The translations under genes and the position numbers were made by a program. Shown here piece by piece: positions 42,474 to 51,500 of a stretch of 64,000 bases of DNA. The DNA comes from an uncultured Clostridia bacterium (lineage in GTDB: Bacteria; Bacillota; Clostridia; Christensenellales; UBA1242), in the NCBI GenBank assembly GCA_930990975.1, contig CAKNRR010000001.1, positions 197,756 through 261,755 on the forward strand, in the 5' to 3' direction. The notes beneath the pieces were generated by a model. It saw only the letters and a program-made list of their open reading frames with translations, ran no database searches and was not told the DNA's origin. How positions within the stretch are numbered: position 1 is the stretch's first letter; each line of letters begins with the position of its first letter.

Positions 42474-43696
42474 ATATAGCAATTATTGGTGGCGGGGCTT
42501 CTGGCTTATTTGCTGGAGGCATTCTTTGTGATGCAGAACAAATAATTTCTATATTTGATGGCAATGAGAAGGTTGGGAAAAAGATATATATAACAGGCAA
42601 AGGAAGATGCAATTTGACCAATAATACCACAGTGGAAGAGTATTTAAATAATGTTGTCAATGGAAGCAAGTTCATGATGTCCGCAATCAATAGGTTTGAT
42701 TGCCAAGACACTATAAACTTTTTTGAAAATAATGGCTTACCGCTAAAAACAGAGCGAGGGAATAGAGTTTTCCCAGTTAGCGATAAGGCAAGTGATGTGA
42801 CCAAAGTGCTATTAAATCGTGTTAAGGATTGCGATTTAAAATTAAATGAAAAAGTAGTGTTTATAAAAGAAGATAAAGAAAGCAACAAACTTTTGGTAAA
42901 GACAGAAAAAGAAGAATATTTGTTTGATAAAGTCATTGTTGCGACAGGTGGAAAAAGCTATCCTGCGACAGGAAGCAGTGGAGATGGTTATAAATTTGCA
43001 AAAATGCTTGGAATAGAGGTTGTTAAACCTAGAAGTGCATTAGTGCCAATAAAACTAAATGATAAATTTTGTCCACTTTTGCAAGGACTATCCTTAAAGA
43101 ATGTAACATTGAAAGCCGTTATCAACGGCAAAAAAAGAGAACTTTTTGGCGAGATGTTGTTTACAAATGATGGCATTTCAGGACCAATAGCATTGTCAAT
43201 GTCGAGTTATATAGCAGAAAATCAAAATGTATCACTTTCAATTGATTTAAAACCAGCATTAAGCGAGGAGCAACTTGAGAAACGATTGTTGCGAGATTTT
43301 AATGAAAATTTGAATAAAAATATTTCATATATTATAAAGGGTTTACTTCCTAGAAGTCTAGTATCCGTTTTCTTAAATGTTTGCGAAATTAAGGAAGAAC
43401 TCAAGGTGAATTCTATAACACATGAAATGAGAAAGACAATTATAAAAAATTTAAAAGATTTTAAATTGTCCTATTCAAGCCTTTATCCTCTTGAATGTGG
43501 GATAGTGACAGGGGGTGGAATATCTTTAAAAGAAATCAATCCAAAGAGTATGGAAAGCAAAAAAGTGAAAGGTTTATATTTTATAGGCGAAGTATTGGAT
43601 ATTGATTGCTTGACAGGAGGCTTCAATCTTCAAACAGCATTTTCAACCGCCTATGCTTGTGCAACATCAATAATTGAAGAAAATAATAGAAGCTAA
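42470..43696 (+). CDS. HI0933-family FAD-dependent oxidoreductase
   Basis: IIGGGASGLFAG, GKGRCNLTNN, VATGGKSYPATGSSGDGY, LTGGFNLQTAFSTAY. Confidence 0.9.
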   Translation: MNIAIIGGGASGLFAGGILCDAEQIISIFDGNEKVGKKIYITGKGRCNLTNNTTVEEYLNNVVNGSKFMMSAINRFDCQDTINFFENNGLPLKTERGNRVFPVSDKASDVTKVLLNRVKDCDLKLNEKVVFIKEDKESNKLLVKTEKEEYLFDKVIVATGGKSYPATGSSGDGYKFAKMLGIEVVKPRSALVPIKLNDKFCPLLQGLSLKNVTLKAVINGKKRELFGEMLFTNDGISGPIALSMSSYIAENQNVSLSIDLKPALSEEQLEKRLLRDFNENLNKNISYIIKGLLPRSLVSVFLNVCEIKEELKVNSITHEMRKTIIKNLKDFKLSYSSLYPLECGIVTGGGISLKEINPKSMESKKVKGLYFIGEVLDIDCLTGGFNLQTAFSTAYACATSIIEENNRS

Positions 43697-43798
43697 GAAG
43701 CTGAATGCTATAATAGAGAAAATAGAATAATAGAAGATGTAAGCAACAAATCAAAAAATTATTTAACAAATGATTAATAAAACATTAGGAGGCAAGTT

Positions 43799-44407
43799 AT
43801 GTTTCATTTTATTCAGATTTTGGCAGCATTGCCAATAAAAATATTCTTTCCAACCAAAATAGTTGGAAAAAAGAATATCCCAAAAGGGGCTTGTATAATT
43901 TCAAGTAACCATACATCCAATATGGATGCGGTTGTTTTTGCTGTCAATACATGGGAGAAAAAATATTATTTAGCAAAAAAGGAATTGTTTAAAAATAAAG
44001 CTTTTGGTGGATTTTTAAAAAGTTTAGGTGCTATAAAGATTGATAGACAAGCGAATGATATCACTGCAATAAAGCAATGCTTAAAAGTTTTAAAAGATAA
44101 TAAAAAGCTGTTTATATTCCCAGAAGGCACTCGTGTAAAAAATGAAAATATGGAGCTTGGAGAAGTTAAGCATGGCGTTGCAATGTTCGCTGTAAAAGCA
44201 AAAGTTCCAATCGTTCCAATGTTTATCACAAAGAAACCAAAAATATTTAGAAGAAACAAGATTTTTATCGGCGAACCATTTGAATTGCAAGAGTTTTATG
44301 GGAAAAAACTTGCCAGTGAAGAACTGGATAGCGCAGGGGATATAGTTGCCGAGAAAATGAATGAATTGAGAGAAAAAGCACTCAATTCTTTGACAAAGAA
44401 AAAATAA
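43799..44407 (+). CDS. plsC: 1-acyl-sn-glycerol-3-phosphate acyltransferase
   Basis: SSNHTSNMDAVVF (HX4D) and FPEGTRVKNE. Confidence 0.9.
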   Translation: MFHFIQILAALPIKIFFPTKIVGKKNIPKGACIISSNHTSNMDAVVFAVNTWEKKYYLAKKELFKNKAFGGFLKSLGAIKIDRQANDITAIKQCLKVLKDNKKLFIFPEGTRVKNENMELGEVKHGVAMFAVKAKVPIVPMFITKKPKIFRRNKIFIGEPFELQEFYGKKLASEELDSAGDIVAEKMNELREKALNSLTKKK

Positions 44408-44434
44408 TTTGTTAGAATTTTTTTAGAGGTATTT

Positions 44435-45514
44435 ATGGAAAAAGAAGAAAGAGAACTTAAAAAAGAAGATGCAAAAAATAAAACTCAAGATGAAGTTTTT
44501 GATATGTCTGCAATAGATAGAACTTTTACAAACTATAAAAGAGGACAAATGTTTGATGGTGTGGTTGTAATAAAGAGAGAGGATGGTTGCATCTTTAACA
44601 TTGGCGGAAAAAATGATGCCTATTTACCAAAAGAAGAAGTTGATGATTATGAAAATTTAAAGATAGGTGACAGATTTAAAGTTATCATAACAAATTCAAA
44701 GAATGAAGACGGAATGCTTGAAGTTTCAAAATCAATGGCTGATGGTATAATTCTTGCAACACAAAACGCAACAAGATTAAAACTTGGAAGCAAATTTTCA
44801 TTTGTTGTTACAGAAGCAAATAGGGAAGGATTGTACTCAAAGATGGGCGAGTATGGGATATTCATTCCTATTCAAGAAATTTCAAAAACGACTAGAGATG
44901 TTAAGAAGGCAATAGGCAAACAATTTGAAGCTGTTGTAACCGAGATTGATAAGGAAAATAAAAATATAATAGCAAGCATCAAACTTCTTGAAGATAAGAT
45001 TCAAGAAACAAATGAAACACTTTTTTGGAATTCAATTTTTATAAATAAAGTTGTCAGAGGAAGAGTTAAAAAGATTCTTAATTATGGCGCTTTTGTAGAT
45101 GTTGGTGGGGTTGACTGCTTTATCCATATTTCAAACATGTCTTACAACAGAATTGGTAACCCTGCAGATGTTATAGAGGAAGGGAAGGAATATAACTTTA
45201 AAGTTATTGAAGTTGATAGAGAAAATAAAAAGGTTGCTTTAAGTTTGAAAGCCCTTCAACAAAGCCCAAGATTACTTGCAATAAAAGAACTTCATGTAGG
45301 TGCGATATATAAAGGTGTGGTTATAAAAATATTGCAATTTGGGGCAATTGTTAAGCTCGAAAATGGGGCAACAGGACTATTGCATATAAAGAACGCAACT
45401 GAAGCAAACAATAAACAAATTTATGAAATTGTCAAGTTAGACCAACAAGTAGAGGTTGAAGTATTATCAAAAGACGAGGAGAACGAACGCGTTTCATTCA
45501 AATTAGTGAAATAG
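44435..45514 (+). CDS. Multi-S1-domain RNA-binding protein (RpsA-like)
   Basis: Repeated S1 signatures, e.g. VRGRVKKILNYGAFVDVGGVDCFIHISNMS. Confidence 0.85.
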   Translation: MEKEERELKKEDAKNKTQDEVFDMSAIDRTFTNYKRGQMFDGVVVIKREDGCIFNIGGKNDAYLPKEEVDDYENLKIGDRFKVIITNSKNEDGMLEVSKSMADGIILATQNATRLKLGSKFSFVVTEANREGLYSKMGEYGIFIPIQEISKTTRDVKKAIGKQFEAVVTEIDKENKNIIASIKLLEDKIQETNETLFWNSIFINKVVRGRVKKILNYGAFVDVGGVDCFIHISNMSYNRIGNPADVIEEGKEYNFKVIEVDRENKKVALSLKALQQSPRLLAIKELHVGAIYKGVVIKILQFGAIVKLENGATGLLHIKNATEANNKQIYEIVKLDQQVEVEVLSKDEENERVSFKLVK

Positions 45515-45665
45515 CGATTTATACCATATAATCAAAGTCTTAAACAAGACATAATACTATATATTGTGTTTATGTGATGTTAAAAATATATAAAGACAAT
45601 AGATGTTTAGAAGGATTTGATGTGCTATCATCTTGAAGAAGAAACAATTGAAGAAAAATAATAAA

Positions 45666-45694
45666 AGAAGCCAAACTTTTTTGTTTGGCTTCTT
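45666..45694. terminator. Hairpin AGAAGCCAAAC-TTTTTT-GTTTGGCTTCT
   Basis: 11-bp perfect stem; weak T tract. Confidence 0.5.
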
Positions 45695-45935
45695 GCTGAG
45701 TTTCTTTTAAGCGTTATTGTCAAAACCAATTTTCTTTCTTTTTATATTATTTATAATGTGATGTTTGTATAGCTTAAATTTAATGAATCAAATATTTTTA
45801 GTTACTTAGTTAAAAATTAAAAATTCAAAACGAGAGATAAGAAATATAATAAAATATAGAACGCCGTAATATTACAGAGAGCAGTTGTTAATTCGTAGAA
45901 TTTAAGCAAGAAGACTTTAAAACGACCATTTTTAT

Positions 45936-46011
45936 GCTGATGTGGCTCAGTCGGTAGAGCAGTTGATTCGTAATCAACAGGTCGCGGGTTCGATCCCCGC
46001 CATCAGCTCCA
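45936..46011 (+). tRNA. tRNA-Thr (anticodon CGT), CCA encoded
   Basis: GCTGATG...CATCAGC acceptor, GGTTCGATCC T-arm, anticodon loop TTGATTCGTAATCAA, terminal TCCA. Confidence 0.95.
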
Positions 46012-46023
46012 TAAGAAAAGCAA

Positions 46024-46056
46024 AGGTTTGATACAAAAGTATTGAACCTTTTTTTC
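46024..46056 (+). terminator. Terminator after tRNA-Thr
   Basis: GGTTTGATACAAAAGTATTGAACCTTTTTTTC. Confidence 0.75.
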
Positions 46057-46160
46057 TTTGCATAAAGGGAGTTAGTCCCTTTCTGTAAGTGGGCATTAGA
46101 GCCTTGTGAGAGTGTTTAACCGCACTGTTGCAAGGCTCTTTTCCCTTATATACAATAACT

Positions 46161-46214
46161 ACGGAACGAAAGGTCTATCAACGGAACGATAGATATTGCT
46201 ACGGGACGATAGGT
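46161..46214. repeat. Three tandem, exactly 20-bp-spaced repeats ACGGRACGAWAGRT
   Basis: ACGGAACGAAAGGT (46161), ACGGAACGATAGAT (46181), ACGGGACGATAGGT (46201). Confidence 0.85.
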
Positions 46215-46329
46215 TTTTTTATAAAATTTTAGATTAGTCTCGACATATTCTGGCGAACTACTTGTAATCTTCTCAAAAAAGTGCTATAATTTTATATATC
46301 GTTTAACATTTTGCAAGGAGGAATAATAT

Positions 46330-46536
46330 ATGAAAGTAGACTATCCTGCAACTATAATCAAATTAAGAGCAATATTAAACCTATCACAATCAGCTTTGGC
46401 TGAGATGTTGGGTGTTTCTTTTACTTCGGTTAATAGATGGGAAAATGGCAAATATGAGCCAACAAGACTTGTTAAAGAAAAAATCAGATTGATATGTGAG
46501 CAAAATAACATTCAAATGGAGGTAGTTAAACAATGA
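46330..46536 (+). CDS. XRE-family HTH regulator
   Basis: RAILNLSQSALAEMLGVSFTSVNRWENGKYEPT. Confidence 0.88.
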   Translation: MKVDYPATIIKLRAILNLSQSALAEMLGVSFTSVNRWENGKYEPTRLVKEKIRLICEQNNIQMEVVKQ

Positions 46537-47343
46537 CAAACAAAAGACAGATAGATGCACTATGGGACGATAATCCAGTAGATGTTACTTCTGAAGCTAA
46601 TTTTATAATGGAGTATTGCCAATAAGTTAAGAGGAACTTACATGCCAGATAAATATGGCGATGTAATCATTCCCATGACGATTCTTAGAAGATTTGAATG
46701 CTCGTTGGCTCCTACTAAGGTAGCTGTTATTGAAGCGTATGAAAAGAACCCTGTAATGCCTGCGTTGGCTTTGGAAAGGAAGTCTGGATTTCAATTCTAT
46801 AACACGAGCCACTATGACTTGAAAGAACTTCAAAGCGAATCAGATAAGCTCGCTGAGAACTTCAGCAATTACATTGAAGGCTTTTCATCTAACGTTCAAG
46901 ACATCATGAAGCAATTGAAGCTTGCCGATCATATCAAAACGATGGATGAGGGTGGCTGCCTTTTGACTGTTGTAAAAGCTTTCTCGGAGCTTGACTTAAA
47001 CCCAGCGACTTACGATTCCATTAAAATGGGATACATCTTTGAAAACCTGATTGGTCGCTTCTATCAAAACGTGGATGCTGGACAATATTACACTGGCAGA
47101 GACATCATCAAGTGCCTTGTTTCGATTTTGACAGCTGAGGGCAGCGATGATATTTTTGAAGACCATAAGGTTATCACCGTTTGCGATCAGGCTTGTGGAA
47201 CTGGCGGTATGCTTTCAACAGCTTATTCGTATTTGAAACACGTAAACCCATCTGCTGATGTTCGTTTATTCGGTCAAGAGTATATGGGTCCATCTTAGGC
47301 CATCGGACTTGCTGAAATGCTAATCAAAGGACAGGATGCCAAA
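46533..47343 (+). pseudogene. hsdM: hsdM (type I restriction-modification methyltransferase subunit), frameshifted, with an internal stop and 3' truncation
   Basis: SEANFI-[+1]-WSIANKLRGTYMPDKYGDVIIPMTILRRFECSL ... ACGTGGMLSTAYSYLK ... FGQEYMGPS*AIGLAEMLIKGQDAK. Confidence 0.88.
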
Positions 47344-47834
47344 CACCACACTTTACCGAAGCCGACATTAAGGAAAGGTTCGTAAAGGCATACAATCTTG
47401 TGATGTGTAATAAGCAGCAAGTGATAAACGACACTCTTGCTGTAATTGAGATGCTCATGGGAACGGATGAACTCGACCTTGAGATTGCAGAACGTCAAGC
47501 AAAGATAGAAGAGATTAGCAAAGTGGTGTCTGCTATGGTTAGAGAAAACGCAAGAACAGTTCAAGGCCAGATTGCATTTGCTAGAAGATATGACGAACTT
47601 ACAAAGCAGTATGATGAACACAAAGCAGCCCTAGATAAAGCAGTAAAAGAAAAAGCCTACAAGACAGGTAAAGCAACGCAAATGAGAGTTAGTCTTGAAG
47701 CTATGAAACAGGCTGATGATTTTCTTGAAGAATGGTCGGATGAAATGTGGATATTGATGGTTGAAACAGCCACTGTGAACAGAAACAAGACCATCACATT
47801 CCAATTCACGAGCGGAAAAGAGATAACTTTATAG
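47343..47834 (+). pseudogene. C-terminal remnant of a large serine recombinase
   Basis: TPHFTEADIKERFVKAYNLVMCNKQQVINDTLAVIEML ... DDFLEEWSDEMWILMVETATVNRNKTITFQFTSGKEI matches the C-terminal zinc/coiled-coil tail of clostridial serine recombinases; catalytic domain absent. Confidence 0.78.
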
Positions 47835-47851
47835 AACATTTGTTTTATGAG

Positions 47852-47877
47852 AGAGCTTCTTCGGAGGCTCTTTTTTC
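47852..47877 (+). terminator. Terminator with TTCG tetraloop
   Basis: AGAGCTTCTTCGGAGGCTCTTTTTTC. Confidence 0.8.
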
Positions 47878-47954
47878 TAATAAAGTAGTCTAAAAGAGTC
47901 TAAAATGGAGTAAATTTTGTATATTTTTAGAAAATTGTTCTGTCTAAAATAGTT

Positions 47955-48001
47955 CAATGGTATTCAATACTATTGACAAAATAAAGAAAAATGTGTATAA
48001 T
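47955..48001 (+). promoter_or_regulatory. Consensus sigma-A promoter with palindromic operator over the -35
   Basis: CAATGGTATT-C-AATACTATTG (47955-47975) overlaps TTGACA (47973-47978); 17-bp spacer; TATAAT (47996-48001). Confidence 0.85.
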
Positions 48002-48038
48002 AATATAAAATATATCGTATACATGGAGGATAGTAGTT

Positions 48039-48566
48039 ATGACAACAAAGTTATTTGAAAGGTTAGTTACAAAGTTTTCTATCAAGGTTAATGACCTTGC
48101 TAAGTACTTGGAAATATCAAAAGCTACTATATACAACTATAGAAATTTAGATGATTTTTCTGACATTCCTAATGATAAACAAATGAAGATTTTTTACTTA
48201 TTCGGAAAGGAAAGTGCGGAAGAGTTACAACTTGTGCTTGATGAATCAGACAGCGATTTATTGGCTCAATATATAAATAGAATCTCTAGCATCTTTAAAG
48301 ACAGTGTCCAAGACAAGAAGGACTCTATCGCATCTTTGGAAAGCTTAACAAATGCTGTAAACGAATTGACTCAAGAAAACGTTTCTTTAAAAAGGCAACT
48401 TCTTGCTCTTTCAAAATTTGATAGCGTTGATGAGTTCACTAGAACTATTATCCTTGATAAGGTCGCTAATATCATAACGGGATCAAATAGTGCTTCGATT
48501 CACGAATTCTTAAATTACCTTGATATCTATTCTGCTTATTCTGACAAGAACAAGGCTGCAAAGTAA
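48039..48566 (+). CDS. HTH DNA-binding protein with C-terminal coiled coil; likely operon regulator
   Basis: KVNDLAKYLEISKATIYNYRNLDDFSDIPNDK HTH; heptad-like C-terminal half. Confidence 0.75.
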   Translation: MTTKLFERLVTKFSIKVNDLAKYLEISKATIYNYRNLDDFSDIPNDKQMKIFYLFGKESAEELQLVLDESDSDLLAQYINRISSIFKDSVQDKKDSIASLESLTNAVNELTQENVSLKRQLLALSKFDSVDEFTRTIILDKVANIITGSNSASIHEFLNYLDIYSAYSDKNKAAK

Positions 48567-48580
48567 CAGGAGGTAAGACT

Positions 48581-51500
48581 ATGTCGTATTTATTTTTATC
48601 GTTTGCTGATCACATGGACAGGACCACAAACATAAAGAATGAATTTTATAACTTATCCTTGAATGAACAGTTCAAACTTCTTCAAAAGAGAATTCCGCTT
48701 GATAGACAGTCATGCTCGTTTCAGTCTTTTATCGAGGCTTGCTTTCCTACAGGAATGACAAAGAGATACTACATTTCCTGTCCAAACTTTTTACGTGAAA
48801 AGGAACAGAGGGAAAGTGGTGCTCCTTCATATCTAAGAAACGTCGTTGTAAGACCAGAACTTACTTTAAGCATGAGAAGGTTCCTTCCTGATAACCAGAA
48901 TATTATTCTTGTAGGAGATATCTACGAGAGTAACAAAGCTAAGGTTCTTCAAATAAAAGGTGTTCAATTTATCGATTCATCCATGTCATCTCCAAATGAT
49001 TTAATAGTTAACGCCGAAGCCTGCAGCTCGTTTGGTAAGTCACAAAGCATGAGCAGAATGGGCCAGATGGTTACTTTCAGTGTGTGGACTATTGATAGAG
49101 TTGATATGAGTAACACTCTATTTACGCCTAACTTTGTATATGAATTGATTCAATCATGCTATACAGTTAAGAATCCAGAAGAAATACGTAGAACTTTTGA
49201 AGAGTGGAATCAATACATCAACTTTAGAAAATACTACCTTGATGAACAATCAAAGCGTAATTTCTTATTAGATTCTGCGGAATATATCGAAGCATATGCT
49301 GTTAACAGAAAAGATTATAGAAAGAACTCATCTGTTTATGACGATTATATTTTGGATGGAATTCAAGATTTTACAAAAGGTGAGATGGTCGTATTGTCTT
49401 CAAAAATAGAGGACGCTGAGCCATTCCCATTGGTAAGATTAAATATAGACAGAAACAAGAAATCTTTCTATGAAGCACGTGTAAATAAGCGTGGAAGAAT
49501 GGTTAATGAAGAGGAAAGAAAAATCCGCTCGTTGGCTAGCGATAGTGTATTTATTACTTCAAAAGATCCAGAAGGCAACTCTGATTATAGAGATAGAAAC
49601 GGTAATCTTCAAAGAATCCAATTTGGTGAATTACTAAATGCTGGCTATGCATTAGGGGATAGATTTAGAATCGTTTCCTTTGATATTCAGCCAGAGGAAC
49701 ATCTGGAACAGTTAGAGCACAAATACGAGTCTGATATTGATAGATCATATAAGGCAGTCGATGCCAAATATGAGAAGGTCATCAAAGATGAATTAAATAA
49801 AGCGATTGAAGCTTATAAAAAAGAAATCTTAGATGAAGTCAATAATCAATTGGCAGAACGCAAGAAACAACTGGATAGTTCTCTTGACGATGATGTTGAA
49901 AAGAATACAGACACAGTAATTCTTTCAAAAATCGTAAAGATGAAATCTGAAATTAAGGCCAAATTAACAAAAGAAACAAAGAAAACTAAAGATGAAAAAG
50001 AAAAGGCTTATAAGGAAAGATTAGATGTTTTAATCGAAGAAGCCTATTCCGAAATCGACGTTAAAAATTTATACATAGAAAGAAATTTAAAGATCCTTGA
50101 AGATTTAAAAACATCTCTTATCGCAGCTGGCAAAAGACAAATCAGTCAATATGAAAGTCAGAAGAACACTGAATTAAGAAACAAATATAGAGATGATGTT
50201 AGATCCGAGAAAGTGTCTATTAAAGAGCAATTAGATTCACAATTAAAAGTCGACAAGGAAAAAGTAATAGAAGAGGAAACAATCATCAGATTTTCTCTAT
50301 ACTTCAGACTTGGCGATGCCAATAACGTTATTAGCGATAAACAAATAAAAGCAATCAAAGCATGTAAGTACATTGTTTACGATAACAGAGCTGAAAAGGC
50401 GAAGATTTCTAGACAAGAAACTGCATTGAATAACTTCTATAGTGGATTCGTAAAGAACCCATATCTTTCAACATACCTTTTTAATCCTGAAAGCTTATCC
50501 AGTGTACAAACAGAGTTCAGTGATTGGACATGGTATTTGGAATCATTGAATGAAAAACAAAAAGAGGCAGTAAGAAAGGCGGTATCTAGTAATGGTATCT
50601 TCTTATTACAAGGCCCTCCAGGAACTGGTAAAACACAGGTCATTGCTGAGACAGTTGCTCAGATGGTTAAGAAAGGAAAGAAGGTTCTTATATCGTCTGA
50701 AACTCATAAGGCTATTGATAACGTATTCGAGAGATTACCAAAAATAGCTGAAATTGTACCTATCAGACTTATTCCTTCAAATAATAATAAGAAGGGTGAT
50801 AATGAGTACGATCCGAAGTTCCTCGTCGATAACTTCTATGGAAATATCAGTACGAACATGAAAAAGGCCGTAGACAGATACCGAAACTTCAGAAGGAACA
50901 AGGAAGAATTCTCAGAAACATACGACAAATTAAAACTATTGAAATCCAAAATAGAGAAATCTCAAAAGGTTTTAGATGAGGCAAATAAAGAAATTGCTGG
51001 ATTAGAGTCAAAGGCAAAAGAGCTTAACTCACATATTTCTACTTTAGTTGATTCAAGAGATGATATCCGCATCGAACTGGATGTTTTGAGAAGAACTAAA
51101 CGCCATATTGAGAATGATAATCTAAGACCAGATGAGGATGTAAACACACAACTTATTATTAGATTGCGTGATGACTTAGCTTCTTTATTTGACAAGAATA
51201 TCTTTGTAGACATTGATCTTGGTTTATTAGTTAAGAATATCAACCAGATAAAGATGGACGAGATTGAAAGAGAACTCGCTGTTGTAAATCCTGAATCAAA
51301 CAAAACTATCCTTGAAGTTAAGAGAAGAGAAATAAAGAGCAAAATGGACGCTTGCAAGGACGAATACGATGATGTAATTCCAGAAAAGCAAGATGAATAT
51401 GATGCTTTACGTAAAGAGTTAATTTCTATCAAGAAGCAAATTGATGCAACGACAGATTCTGCTCCGACTGACTTAAAGTTAGGAACTATCTTCAATTGCG

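Noticed and set aside
46161-46214. Possible CRISPR array from the 20-bp-spaced repeats
   Set aside because: Only three units of ~14 nt with ~6-nt gaps; no cas genes and no typical repeat or spacer length.
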